From: Chrysemys picta bellii
Taxonomy: Eukaryota; Chordata; Testudines; Emydidae
Length of the DNA: 64,000 nt
Reading direction: 5' to 3'
Assembly: GCF_011386835.1 (NCBI RefSeq)
Contig: NC_088797.1
Span: forward strand, 40,485,583-40,549,582
In this document: piece by piece, positions 11,602-60,200 of the stretch
Position numbering within the stretch: position 1 is the first letter of the stretch
Layout of the letters: every line of letters starts with the position of its first letter
Position numbers and translations under genes: made by a program
Notes under the pieces: model-generated
What the model was told of the DNA's origin: nothing
Database searches by the model: none
What the model saw: only the letters and a program-made list of their open reading frames with translations

Positions 11602-11826
11602 CTAATGATTTATGCTCTGTTTCTGCCAGTACAGTTCTACTAAATATAAATGTGATTTTTTTTTTTTGCCTGCAAAAGCTAATGCCAAAGCATCTTTTTC
11701 TGTCTGCGCGCGCAGATATTCTGTTTTTGCCATATCTCTAGATTCATAAGCAACTGGTTTCAATGGATGACCATACTGTTGTAGTGGAACTGCTCCTAGG
11801 CCTTGTTTGGAAGACAATTTGAACAT
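11602..11826 (-). pseudogene. Ty3/gypsy RNase H fragment
   Basis: Encodes GLGAVPLQQYGHPLKPVAYE, then SRDMAKTE and AQTEKDALALAFA, the typical start of Ty3/gypsy RNase H downstream of RT. Confidence 0.85.
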
Positions 11827-12182
11827 CTCTTACTATCAAATAGTTTTATACTGCTGCTATTTTTATTAGTTACTTAAGCTGCTTAAATTCTTGTTGATGT
11901 TGACAGTCCCAGATCAATTGATTATTTTTACAAAGTAAAGCCATTAAATCTGTTGTTTTTCTGATAGGATAGGTATGTATTTTTCTATTAAATTAACTAT
12001 ACCCAAAATGTTCTGTAAAGTTTCCTTTTCTTTTGGGTAAACAATATTATCAATGGCTTGTATTCATTGTGGAGCAATCTGTAATCCTTGACTGGTCAGT
12101 ATTTCTCCTAGAAACTTTAATTCCTGCTCTCTAATAACATTTATTTCAAATTCTGCTGCTTTTGCTCTAGATAATGCTTTAG

Positions 12183-12422
12183 TTAGTTAATCTTATAGCA
12201 TGCTCTTCTAGAGTTCTTCCTCATTATTATATCATCTATGTACACTTGTGTGACATCTATATTTTCAAAAATCTTTTGTATTTCTCTATGAAATACCTCT
12301 GGAGCGGAACATAATCCAAAGGGAATCTTTTTTAAAAGAGTAGCATTCAAAAGATGTGCTAAACATACATAGCAAGTGACTTTCTTGTGCCAATGGTATT
12401 TTCCAAAACCTATTAAAAGCAT
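12183..12422 (-). pseudogene. Ty3/gypsy reverse transcriptase fragment
   Basis: Encodes IPFGLCSAPEVFHREIQKIF, then VTQVYIDDIIM, the RT B and C boxes with the YIDD catalytic motif. The surrounding frames are broken. Confidence 0.85.
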
Positions 12423-14046
12423 CTAAAGAAGAAAAGTATTTTCCTCCTATTTGTCCAAATATTTTTTCCTATGAAATATTTTAAAATGTTCCTTTTTAAC
12501 ATACTACCTTAAGTATTTTGGATCTAAACATAACCATAAGGATCTATCTTTCTTGTTACTATTATTAATGAATTTACCAACTCACTCAGCTCTTCCACTC
12601 TTTTAGTGATATCTAAATTAACTAACCTTTCCAATTCCTTTTGTAGCCTATTTCTTAAAAGCTAAGGGTATTTTTCTAGTTGCATGGATAACTGGTTTCT
12701 TTGCTTCATTTAACTGTATTTTATAGATTGCATCCAATTTACCAATGCCAGGGCATAACTGTAAATTAACATTCTGTTTCCAGTATTTCAGAATCCTGAA
12801 TAATCTGAAATCTGCCAATTAGATTTAGTGATGAATCTAAAATAGAAATTCCTTGTCCCTTAACTACTACAAATTTTATGTTTTCTAAATTATCTTTAGG
12901 TTACACCTGTAATTCATAAATTACCTATAACAGGATTTTTTTCACCACTATACAATTGTAAATTAATATGTATTTGTTCCCTTACTACAGGTTTTACTTT
13001 TAGGCATTTTATAATTTCTTCTCAAATTACATTAGTTTGTGCACCTATACCTATTACATATTAAATAAATGTTCTATTAGTAGACAGTGAAACTGTTCAA
13101 TCCTCCTTGTAGTTCACAGAGTATTTCAAAATACCCAGAAATAAATTTTCTTAATCTATAATGACAGCTCTGTTTTTCTTACTCAATATCTTCTCTGAAA
13201 CTTTTGAATTTTGAACTAAAGGAATATTTCTAATTTTTTTCAGACATCTCAGTTTACAAAGTTTTGCAAAATGACTGATTTGAACATATGTTGAATATTA
13301 TCTAGGTTGATGCCTCCTTCCACATCTAGAACATTCTTTCATATGCTCACATATTTTAACTTTCATTGGTTTCCTCTATAGATTTTTTTTACTTTTTCTT
13401 ATTAAGTTCATATTCACATCAATTTGTTTTCTTTCTAAAATGTGCAATTGTTGCTGATTAAGTTAATCAGATTGGCAAATTCTTACTGCTTTTTTCCAGT
13501 TTTCCATCTAGCTCTTCTAACAAAGTCTTTTTCTTACTCTGATATCTTTTTATACCCATCACAATTTGATCTCTTATCATTGACTCAGACAGATTTTGGA
13601 AATTACATGTCTGACTTCTTATTCATCCATTTGATTTCTGGAGTGAAACTGAAATATTTCCAATGTTTCATTCCTTTTTGGTAAACAATATTCCTCAAAA
13701 ATTTTTAAGACAAACTCATTTTCAGCTTGTTCTCTAACATTTGAGCTCAAATGACCTATATAATGAAATTCCTTCAGTACTTGCAATATTCAAAAAAATG
13801 GCAATCTTTTGTTCAGCTTCCTCCTGAGTAAATCCTGATGCCCTCAAAATAAATCAAATTCTTCTTTAAAACTTTCCCAATTTTCTGCAGCATTTCTTGG
13901 CATTTTTAGAAGTGCAGGAAATCTTAATTGATCCATCTTATTCCATTCAAACTTGTTTTTCACTTCTGAGTAACTTTCACCTCAGGGTTTTTTGTTTTTA
14001 ATTTCTTCTGGTTCTTTTTATCACTTACCCTACTTCTGGATCCATT

Positions 14047-14218
14047 TGTTGTTTTAATATTCAAGTAATTCATTGCTAGTAACTTAAGAGTCTTTATTAA
14101 CACATATACAGAGCATCTTAACTCAATCAGTTCAACCTAAAACCAACTGCCTTCTCCCACTGTCAGCTCCCACACTCTGGAGATTCTATTCATTCTCTTT
14201 AGAGCCACAGTTGCACCA
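14047..14218 (-). repeat. Ty3/gypsy 5' LTR
   Basis: In minus sense TGGTGCAACTGTGGC to CAACA. Direct repeat of 10566-10727, with shared AACTCAATCAGT and AACCTAAAACCAACT. The copies differ by substitutions and small indels, so the element is not young. Confidence 0.8.
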
Positions 14219-14220
14219 TA

Positions 14221-14546
14221 CAAAAGTACTACACTTGGGAAGGAAAAATCAAATGCACAAGTACAAAATGGGGAATAACTGGGTTGGTGGTAATACTGCT
14301 CCAAAGGATTGTGGGGTTATAGTGGATCAAAAATTGAATATTAGTCAACAATGTGATGCAGTTGCTAAAAAGCCTAATACTATTCTGGGCTGTATTAACA
14401 AGCCTGTTGTATGTTACCTCCACTGTATAATTGTCCCCCTGCTCACGACTTGTGAGGCCTCAGCTGTGTTCAATTCTGAGCACCACACTTCAGGAAAAAT
14501 GTGAACAACGTGGTGAGAGTCCAAGGGAGAACAACAAAAATAATAG
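14221..14546 (+). mobile_element. CR1 LINE, right part
   Basis: Resumes exactly where the left part stops: CAAAAGTACTACACTTGGG, then CAAATGCACAAGTACAAAAT and the region corresponding to NNWxGxxxAxKDxGVxxDxxL. The translation of 14211-14504 shows HLGRKNQMHKYKMGNNWVGG. Confidence 0.85.
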
Positions 14547-14554
14547 GTTTAGAA

Positions 14555-14943
14555 CAGTGGTTCTCAGCCAAGGGTACACGTACCATGGGGGTACGCAGAG
14601 GTCTTCCAGGGGTACCTCAACTCATGTAGATATTTGTCTAGTTTTACAACAGGCTACATAAAAAGCACTAGCAAAGCCAGTACAAACTAACATTTCATAC
14701 AGACAATGACTTGCTTATACTGCTCTATGCACTATACACTGAAATGTAAGTACAATATTTATATGCCAGTTGATTTATTTTATAATTACATGGTAAAAAT
14801 GAAAAAGTATACAATTTTTCAGTGCTAGTGCTTTTTATGTATCCTGTTGTAAAATTATGGAAATATCTAGATCAGTTGATGTAGCCCTTGGAAGAATTCT
14901 TAGTACCTCCAAGGGTACACATACCCCCGGTTGAGAACAACTG
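14555..14943. mobile_element. hAT-type nonautonomous DNA element
   Basis: Left end CAGTGGTTCTCAGCC with AAGGGTACACGTACC, and right end the inverted AAGGGTACACATACC with GGTTGAGAACAACTG. An internal inverted pair of about 50 bp (GCACTAGC and GTGCTTTTTATGTA) adds to the symmetry. No transposase, and the 8-bp target duplication is not clear. It lies at the end of the CR1. Confidence 0.7.
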
Positions 14944-17900
14944 ACCTACAGGCTTACTCAAAAGGTATTGTCTTCTGTCTGTTTTATGCTTTCTTCAGAT
15001 TAGTTATAGGGAAACAAAGAATCATAGTTTCAAAAATAGCCTCTAAATTTTCACACTTTATCACTGACGTGCACATACATGCACATCAGAATTCTATTAT
15101 TTGAGCATAGAAAACTACCAGAAAAAATCTAGTTGGGGCTTTTTGTGTTAACAGGCCAACAGTGAGGGATACTACTTAAAATATTGGACTAGCATTTGCA
15201 TTTCATTGAGGAAAATTCGGTCATGGAATTTTTCTCTCTGGCCTGCCACAAGCATTCATGTTCATGCTGATCTTAGTTGTGTCAAGAGCTGGTGCAGCTG
15301 AGCATTGTGGGAAGGAGATTGTTGGCATGCCTAAAGGCTGAAAAATGGAAAAGGATCAAGGACAATTCTTGGTAATTGGCTCCCCAGGTGAACTGTTTTT
15401 TCCTAAGGTGATATGCAAGCTTCTTTCTGGTAAATTTTGGCAGGGAAGAGAGCTGGCCTACTTGTTATCTTTAGTACTGGTTGAAAAACTGGGGAACCTT
15501 ATTTAGCAATCTGAAGATATGTTATTTATAGCGGTTTGGAAGATAAATGATTTTTTTGTACACTTGTAATTTTTCATGATCATTACAAAGTTTTTCTTTG
15601 CACTGTTGCTATTTCTCCATTTCCCCCGTTTGGCCTCCATTTTTCCTTTTTATTTTGCCACAGAAAAGTGTGTGTGTTGGGGGTGGGGGGAGATAAGGGG
15701 GAAAACAATGAAAAATGGGAAATTCCGAAGAAACTTTGAGTAGATCTAGTTGTTTTCCGTTTTATCCTCAATCTTGGTGAGGATTTTGTTCCCTTGGTGC
15801 CACCCAGGCACCACCAGTGTTTCAGAGACTTATTCTGGCTTGGTGAATTTTACCTTCTGCACCACTGTGCACACAGGGGGAAGCGCAAGAAGAGTTTTAA
15901 ATATTTACTCACTGAACTACCCCCCCCCCCCCACTAATGATTAAATGTCTGTAAAAATTAACCACTTAACTAATAGCTTACAGCTGAAAGGGTTCTCAGC
16001 CGCTTGTTAAAGAAACGGGGTGGGGGGCGGCTAGATTCTCCTTTTCACTTTGGGAAGCAAAGCAGAACTGAACCAAATAGAATGTGATTGGCATGAGGTA
16101 GGTTAAAGATCAGCTGGCTCTGATGCATGCTCCCATGCACTTTGGGATGCTGTTGAAGCCCCTATGCCAGGGCTCCATAGGAGCCAGCCACCTAGCCAAG
16201 GATGCCCATTCAGGGGCCTGCAGGCCCATGACAGAACCATAATCAAAAAGCTTTGCAACATGCAATAGTGTCAAATCCCAGCTGCATCCAACATTGTGTC
16301 ATGGCACAAAAGGGCAGGAGTGAACAGTACAAACAAGTACATAGCGCACAGCAGCAGCCTCCAGCATCTGACAACCCTTTGGTGCCTCTGAAAATTGAAT
16401 ATAGCAGAACAAGCTTTTCTTTTGCATGCTGAATTAGTTATAGCAATGTAACTGAAAGTGCAGCCACATCGGACTTGATCTTGATAATGCTAAACTGTCT
16501 TCTCTCGGTGTTTAGCCCAACTAAATAATTGTAGTAGTTGTACTAAATTTAAGGCATTGCATAGAGGGGTCTTGTGTTCCCAACACAGCTTTGGTTTTTT
16601 GGGGTGTGAACACTAAAACACCAGCATTATTTTAGAGTTAAAACACAAGCAGTTCAAACGAATACTCCTGATAACCAAATATAAGAAGTTCATAGGGGGG
16701 CGTGCTGGGGGGAAGAAGTGACCTTATTGGCATTTTCTCATCCAATTGCTGTCCAGGATTCCTTCAGGAGAGGGAGAGAAAGTTCCTCGGGGAGAACATG
16801 GAAATATCACTGTGTTAATTAGCTATCCTTAAACTAGAACTGCTTTCTTTGCTCATGCCTAGCTCAGGGCCAATGCTACTACCTGCCCGAAATGTGGTGT
16901 TTGTCATGTGATGTTTAATTTAAAGACACTAGCCCACAAAATACCATGAATGAGATTTAGACTTGGTCAAAAATTTTCGAAAGAAACATGTGTTTGGAAG
17001 TTGCCTCCACCCTCTCAAATAAGTTCCATGTTCTGATAAAATTGTAAAATAAAGTCATTTTCCTCCCTGTGGTTTTTTTAAAAAAAGGTGAGGGGAAGAC
17101 CACCAATGGGGGAACAAATTAATTAAAAAACAAACAAACTAGGAGCACATTAAGACTCCAAAGCAGGGTTATGGTACACTCATCATGAAGCCAGCAGCAG
17201 CCTCGCTGTTGAGTGTAGGCGTTGCTGGACTAGGACTAATTGGGGAAGTGCACCTTTGTCAGGTAAGGGAGTATATGCACCAGCTTTGAAGTAACTGTTT
17301 TTCAGAGACCCAGGCAATGGAGAAAAGCCAGGCCGGGGGTTAATGTTCTCCTGCTTCCAGTTTGGGGAGAGAGGTAGCTGCCATGCCTCTGTGTATCCCA
17401 GGCAGCATTTTAACATAAAGCTCATGTTAGAATGCTTCATTCCATTACAAATGGCATTCCCTTTGAAAATACACACAACGAGGATTGCCTAGTAATTACA
17501 AGGGTTTAGCTTTTCAAAGCTACCTAATTTTAATGGAACTTGCTTGGCTAAAGCAGCTTTGAAAATTTCAGCCAATAAGTAGATATTTTAGGCTTTTCCA
17601 CAGTTTTTACTTCTGTGGCTTTTTTTAAACGCCTAAACAACACTGATGCGCTCAAACTGTTTTTTTCACTGCCAATTTTTTCATTTTGATTTTTTTTTCT
17701 CTCCTGTGTTTCAACTTCCTAATGGATCAGCACCCACCATGAGTACTTTGTTGTTGGTTCATTGTCATCTCTGATATGGTAAACTCCTGAAATGTTGTTG
17801 AAATTCACTGCTGCATCACAGCTGGGAGCAATACATTGCTTTCTGTCAGCACCATAAACCATGTTGTTTTTTTTATTGCTTGGCAATGGAATAGTGTTTT

Positions 17901-18169
17901 ATTTACAAAGCAGTATCAGGCTTGCATTACCCGATCCTACTTTGGTGAATAACTCTTAGACAGGTATATACCTTGGGCCAGATTCTCCATTGCCTTATAT
18001 TTTCTGTAGTTGTTTAGGCCTTAATACAGCTAAGCAGGTGCTAAAGTCCCTCCCTATTCAGCAAAGCACTTCAGCAGGGGCTAAATCCCATTGCCTTCAG
18101 GGCTTTGCTGAATCAATGTCTTATGCCTGTCCAATGTGGATACAAATTGCTTCCTATACAACTTGCAAG
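14944..18169. other. Intergenic spacer
   Basis: No supported gene. Contains a poly-C run (15919-15932), a GA/GT-rich patch near 15670-15700, and a TTGGTCAAAAATTTTCG copy of a recurrent degenerate repeat near 16965. At 18000-18125 there is a degenerate copy of a recurrent CAGCAAAGCACTT...GCTTTGCTGAAT palindromic repeat. Confidence 0.5.
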
Positions 18170-18293
18170 TAGGGTGACCAGACAGCAAGTGTGAAAAATC
18201 AGGACAGGGGGTGGGGGGTAATAGGAGCCTATATAAGAAAAAGACCCAAAAATCGGGACTGTTCCTATAAAATCAGGACATCTGGTCACCCTA
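18170..18293. mobile_element. hAT MITE with TAGGGTGACCAGA termini
   Basis: Thirteen-base perfect terminal inverted repeats (TAGGGTGACCAGA) and a perfect 8-bp target duplication CTTGCAAG (18162-18169 and 18294-18301). Confidence 0.9.
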
Positions 18294-18301
18294 CTTGCAA
18301 G

Positions 18302-18804
18302 GCAGTGGGGATCAGGCCAACTACATTCCCTGAGAACATTTGGGGAAGGGTTATTTACCGTAGTGAGGATTCCACAATTGGACCCTTTATTCTCTGGTTT
18401 TTACATAACTACCAGAAAGGCTGGTTCTGATGATATACTTGAATGTCAATTTGTCAATTGTATTGTGTGGTTAGCTGTTGAGTATTAATTTAAACTATTT
18501 ATTCCAAATGAAAACCAATAATGGTGACAGTTGTGTGCCACTGCTGCTGCAAGAGACCTGAAATAAAGAAACTATTGGTTTGGGAGGGGTTATACAACAC
18601 CTTTCCTGCGATCCTTGGTTATTGTGTAATTACAGGCAAATTATTGACTAATTTATAATTGCACCATACTGATGGATAAATACACATATACAGAGTGTGA
18701 TAACACTAATTTCTTAAAAGTTTAGAATTTGCTTCATGGGATAGGAAAATAAAGCTATCTGAACAAACCTTGTTTTCATCTAGTGCAGGATATAAAAACA
18801 TCAC
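18302..18804. other. Downstream flank of SLC6A1
   Basis: AT-rich, no recognised element or exon between the MITE and the inferred poly(A) site. Confidence 0.5.
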
Positions 18805-18827
18805 ATCATTTAATGTATAATATAACC

Positions 18828-18833
18828 TTTATT
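18828..18833 (-). promoter_or_regulatory. Candidate SLC6A1 polyadenylation signal
   Basis: Canonical AATAAA on the minus strand about 2.35 kb after the stop codon. At the matching place in the proximal repeat copy (about 19388) the hexamer is degraded to AATCAT, so only the distal copy retains a canonical signal. Confidence 0.55.
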
Positions 18834-19300
18834 TTTTTTCTAAACTCTTGGAAAGTTACATAACAACCGTGCTTTAATTATGACACCATGTATAGACATT
18901 TAAAATGCATCTTAATTTATAAATATTTTACATTTGGTCCATAGAACAGGTTGCAATTTACTAAATAATACTGTACTCTTTTAAACAGGCTCTGTATATA
19001 TTTTAGAATATGCATATATTACATATATATTTTTATATAGAGATAGATTTGCTTGGTGTTCAGAGAATAATTCCTTATTGCAAAAAACATATATGATCAT
19101 ACAATAATTTTTCTTCTTTAGGGCAAATACTACAAAAAGATACAGCTATTCACAGTTTACACACAGTAGTTCTACAACACTATTTTTTGTGCTATATATG
19201 ATAATAGTTTGTACAGAACTCTGCTAAAGAGCAGGTCTGCCAAACATCTGTCATAATTGTTTACAATCAAACATTAAATACTGCATTTTTCTTAGAACAA
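18832..19300. repeat. Tandem 3'UTR repeat, distal copy
   Basis: Aligns collinearly with 19390-19838. Shared blocks include TAGACATTTA, TACTAAA, GAGAATAAT, TATTGCA, TAGTTCTACA and TTTACAATCAAACAT followed by AAATACTGCATTT, in the same order and strand. The offset is 559 bp at the start and 541 bp at the end. Divergence looks high (roughly a quarter to a third by eye), so the event is old. Confidence 0.75.
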
Positions 19301-19389
19301 CATGGGACTTGATTACATTAAACAATAAAGCAAAAGTTGGAATTTTTCTTCTTAGTCTAATGAGAATCACAATTATCATGTGTATGTAT

Positions 19390-19838
19390 GATTTTTTTTT
19401 CTAAACCCTGAAAACTTACAAGACTTTTGCATTTAGGTATGAATTCAGCTATAGACATTTAGAATGTATCTTAGATTTCAGAATATTTTTACAGTTGACC
19501 TACTGTATGAAACAGTTTAGAAGCTACTAAACAATACTTTGTGATTTTATGACATAGGTTGAAATATATGTATATATATATTTTCTACAATAATGTGCTT
19601 GACATTCTGAGAATAATACGTTATTGCAGGAACATATGTTTGTCACCTTCAGACAAAAACAACAAAAAACCCGACGTTCACAGTTAGTTAATATGTTTTT
19701 CACATAGTAGTTCTACATAAAATGTGTGCTATCTAACATCGTACGTTGCACAAAAGTTTGCTGAAAAAGCATGTTTCATTGCACAGTTCTGTCACAGTCA
19801 TTTACAATCAAACATCAAATACTGCATTTCCCATAACT
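19390..19838. repeat. Tandem 3'UTR repeat, proximal copy
   Basis: Partner of 18832-19300. The order of matching blocks is preserved over the whole length. Not recognised as a transposon; there are no terminal repeats or target duplications. Confidence 0.75.
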
Positions 19839-21174
19839 CTTGCCATCCTACTTATAGCTGCCAAATAAGAAACGCTGAATAGGGCCTGATCTTGCATTCT
19901 CTACACAGGAAGAACTTTCATTAGCTTCAGTGGGAGTTTTAGCTGTGTGGGAAATTCAGAGTAGAACCCATAATGGAGCTTTTGTATTATAGCAATAACC
20001 TTGTGCCTTCATCATCACCACGAACAATATGTACATCAATGAAAAAAATCAAAAGAATAAAAAATTTGTCTTCAAAGTGCTAGAGTGGTCCACAATTTAT
20101 CATTTACTTGTTAGTTACAAACTGTGTTGAAAGACCTTTAAACAGACTGAATACCACAGTCCATGATCTAAAGCTCTAAATTAGAATTATAGGGAGATGG
20201 TTCAATATTTAAACTATTGTTTTGGTTTCTATTTTGATGGCAATACAATATTCTTGTTAATGGTGTAATATAAACAGAAACACTACCTGGCTTCAACTAC
20301 AAATAGTTTTGTACTGCTTTAACCTGGGAAGAGCTCATAATAGTTTCATATTATTATGCATTTTGCTAAAACATTAGAATGAAACATTTTGCTTCTACAA
20401 TGTGTATCTGAAATTTATAAATATAAAAATAGAAATAAAATGTTTTTAAAAGATACAGTATATTTCACTATAAGACTATATTATGAGTTTGTGGAAGTAA
20501 ATGCAGAAAGCCTAAGCGTAGATAATGTATTTAGCTAGTATGTAAGAAATTGTTTATACTGTATTTATATAAATATCAATCAAATTGAACATGTATCGGA
20601 ATGGTTTATAACATAGCTAAACTTAAGTTGCCTGAAAAATAATTAAAGAGAACCAAAAAAAGAATAGTGTTTGTTAATACGAATTTCAAGAGCGAAATTT
20701 TCATTGGAAATCATCTGTGTACAAAATTCTTGGTCTGTAAAAAACAGCTTTCAAATTTAATTGTACTTCCTGCAAAGTCAGAAATAACAGTCTTGGGATT
20801 CTGCTGTAAGAAATATTATCATTAAACTACTAAAAATCATCAGCACAAAACATCAAATTGTTATGCTAAAAGATAGATTAAAAATGTCCTGCACCTTGGT
20901 TTACAAATTCCAAGATAGTTAACTCTTATTGTGAAAGGATAAAAACATTAACAGTCTGTGGATTGCCAGAAAACATAACACTTCCAACATTTGGGCCCCC
21001 AAATGGTTTGATTGTACCCCCATCAATTCCCTTATAGTGGTGATGGTCTTTTTTTTTCTTTTTTTCTTTTTGCCACTAGAGGTAGGTAATTATATTCTCA
21101 GACATAAATTTGTGGCCATATTCAACCATATTTTTTTTTCCAGAGTAGCATTTGTACCTCTCCAACACAGAAAT

Positions 21175-57109
<35,935 letters not shown>

Positions 57110-57212
57110 GTCTCTGGGTTTAGCTGGAGACGCTCTGGCAGGTGGACGAGAAATTTCAGCACCAGTCCACGTGGACAGCAGCTTTGCGGCTCTTAATTAC
57201 CCAACTAGGGAG
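57110..57212 (-). other. SLC6A1: SLC6A1 5'UTR part of the start-codon exon
   Basis: Noncoding leader upstream of the ATG. A likely acceptor lies at 57213-57214 (TTTACCAAACTCTTAG in transcript sense) after a T-rich tract. The frame upstream of the ATG is open for about 34 codons back to an in-frame TAA, but no conserved extension is recognisable. The ATG context ACCCAGAGACATGG is acceptable and matches the start used in mammals. Confidence 0.5.
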
Positions 57213-60200
57213 CTAAGAGTTTGGTAAAATAAAACAATGCTGTAATGGTTTGTGATCCAATCAAAAATCCCAGAATCAGATTCTCTATTAATCTGTAAGA
57301 CATAAGATCAAAACAGAATTCAGAAGTGCTTCTACTGTAACCTCTTGTTTGAGGCCTGATCCATGAGGCCTGTTGATATCAATGAGACAATGTCCATTGA
57401 TTTAATAGCCTTTGAATTGAGGCCTTTCCTTATGAAAGCTTCTTTTGCTGTATGTTTTATCTAAAGGCTTGATCCTGCCTTATGGGAGGTTCGGTGTTGA
57501 CTCAATGATAGCAGGATCAGAGATAAAATAGTGAGAGAGCAAACATGAAACTACATAGTCAGCTTCAGATCTCATGCTTCTATAAACATGCATTAAACAA
57601 TTCCAAATAGCACAGCATAACATTTATCAGAACGTGATGGTCTATATTGACTTTATCTTATGCTCCAAGAAAAGCAACAGAGTGGTGGCAACAGTCATGA
57701 AAATTAAACAAAGGCTCTTCACACATCCCAAGTAATGCCCATGCTTTAATAAAGATTAGTAATATTTTTTCGACTAGAATTTGGAGCAGTTTTGCCTGCA
57801 GAAAATAGGACTTTAAAATTAATTTACAGGTTGGTCAGGGACCCAGCATTTCCACATTCCAGTGCATAATTTTGCTCCAAGGCATGATGTGTCAATAATG
57901 AAATCGCTGCTTTAAGAGTTTAAAAGAGGAATGTTTTCATTGTTCAAATTTTAATAAATCATTGACATTCTACATTTACATGTTAAAGATTTATTCCCAT
58001 GATAATTGCAGGTTCTCTTTATTTGCAGGGAGCCATCATGACTATCACAGTGTTATTTTCTATAGATAATTGTTGTCCTCTTATTATTAAGATGGTGCAT
58101 GTATAACAACACCTTTCATCCAGGAGACTCCCAAAGGAATCTGCAAATAGTAGGTTATATTGAACCACAAGGCTCAACCCTTAAAGGCTGAAGTAAAGTA
58201 AGTCACACACTTATATATTCTTACAATTAACAGCTAGCATACAGAGCACAGATTATTCACTCTACCTTGTAATTTAAGGTAACAGGCTATAATGATCACA
58301 CCATCCTTGCCCTGTATTTTCTGGTATGGGTTACACCCTTGGGCCATTTAAACAGCATTTGCTAGTACTGAATCAATCATTCTGCACAGCTTTACCATGT
58401 CCATGTTACTCTTTTGTGGCCTGAGTACACACAGGAGAAGCAGCAGAAAATAGGCATGACTGTACTATAAATAACTTGTGACATCTCCTGCAAAGTGCTA
58501 CGCATCTGCAATTCCTATTGACTTCAATGGCTTAATTTCAATTCAACCAACATCTTTAAGGATCTGAGCTCTTGAATACTGAACATCCATACGTCATTTG
58601 CAAGGGGCAAATGATTTTAATAACGAGGGGGCTGAGCATGCATTCAGTTAGTTAACAATAATTAAAACTGAACTTTGGAATGAAAACAACAAGATTCACT
58701 GTAAAGTTATTTGGATGCTGCCTATAGAAATCATACATGTTGTTCCTGTGTTAGCAGTATGGGTGATACAAAGCCCAGGAAGAACAAGTTATTCACACTT
58801 TCCTGAAATAAAAACAAACAAGACAGAGTTTATTGGCTTTACTCTGTAGGTTGTATTTATAATCAACAGAAATTGTAACTGAGAGTTTAAAAGACTCTCA
58901 GTTATAAACAGTCCTTCTCTGAAACTTTTCAAATAACACCGTACTTTCTATTCCTCTTTGATCCACAGGTCACATCCCTGAATAGAAAGATTTCATTTGG
59001 ATAAATCACTTGGAGTTGTGCTGGAAAGAACACATCCATCAATCACAAATACATTTTTATAACATTATGTTCTTTTCTCTCCATTTTGCTGCTAGACTCA
59101 AATTGAGAATTACCAACAATTTATATCACTCTCTTATTAAGTCCTCCTCCTTTTGAGCTGCAATTCAGAGCACATCTCCTCTGATCATACATCTCTGGTC
59201 ATATTTTAAATTACCATATTCTGTATTATGGTGCATGCCTGTTGGATCTTTCTGCAGGATTAGTTTCAAGCACTAAAAATATACTAAATATCCCATTTCA
59301 TATTTAATACTTGATGGATAGGATTTGTTAAATGCAAGTCAGCCAGGTTCATAAAGCATGTCCTTGAGACATGTGTGTCTTGCTCAAGATGTTTGATTCT
59401 TCTCTCCATCATATTCCATGCTTATGTACAGTTGTTTTGACTGCAGAGATCGGTGATGACATGTATCTCCAGCTTTCTCCACATATCAGATATTTATTCC
59501 ATGCTTTCCAGTTCATCAACCATTAGATTAAAATTAAAAGATAAACGCATTTACTTTGATTTTCTGGCTTGGAGACTTTCCTTTTGGTAAGGGCATCTGG
59601 AACTGTATCCATATTATTTGTAAAGGCTCCCATCTGTGTCTGCATGCTGCCAACTTTGGAGCGGGAGTGTGGGCCTTGGGAAAAATCAGTCTCCCCTTGC
59701 CATTTGGTCATGTTGGTGTTTGTTTGCGAAACTTTGTGTTATCTCTGATTTTTAAGGGGGCAGGAAGGACATCGTTTTGCCAACATCTGGACCAAAAATT
59801 GCAGATGTAGGTATCAGAATGCTGCTCCAGCTGGCTGTAAGCACTGGGTAACCAAGGATTAATCTTACAATACTGTATATGGCAAGAGCACCAGTGAGAT
59901 TGGCTAAAGATGAGCAGCTGTGATCGTTCCCAGCATCTCCAAGGTAGCAGACATTTCATTTACCATTTTGTACCATTGTAACACACAATAGCGCATTTCT
60001 TTTCTAACAGCCTCTCTTTCTTTGCCACAGGCTCAGATCAAGGACAGTTGCTGCAAAGTGGCTTCTAAATCTCCATCTGCAGTTTTTGTGCTAGGATTGT
60101 TTGGACAGGCAAAATCCCCTATTCCCTAAATTTATATGCAAAGTTTGGATACCTAAACAACTAGCTCGCTGATTTGTATCTGTAAACAAAGCTTGCATGG

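Larger units (their letters stand above)
10566..14220 (-). mobile_element. Ty3/gypsy-type LTR retrotransposon, decayed, inside a CR1
   Basis: Short LTRs of about 160 bp (10566-10727 and 14047-14218) flank a minus-strand coding region. In order: gag (about 13.94-13.70 kb, MDQLRFPALLKMPRNAAENW), a zinc-knuckle-like CxxC (about 13.3 kb), protease-like GAQTNVI (about 13.05 kb), reverse transcriptase (12.4-12.2 kb), RNase H (11.8-11.6 kb). A 406-bp solo LTR sits inside it. Very AT-rich, with many stops. The internal region is only about 2.9 kb without the nested LTR, and no integrase is seen. Confidence 0.8.
18805..21174 (-). other. SLC6A1: SLC6A1 3'UTR
   Basis: Follows the stop codon directly. 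About 2.35 kb, AT-rich and almost free of recognisable transposons, unlike the introns. That length is in line with mammalian SLC6A1 transcripts. It ends at the first good AATAAA on the minus strand (18828-18833), so the cleavage site should lie near 18805-18820. Its distal 1 kb holds a diverged tandem duplication. The exact end cannot be fixed from sequence alone; further AATAAA motifs lie beyond, for example near 17.9 kb. Confidence 0.65.

Noticed and set aside
57110..57212. In-frame N-terminal extension of GAT-1 upstream of the ATG
   Set aside because: The frame is open for about 34 codons, but the known start is conserved and no conserved upstream protein sequence is recognisable.
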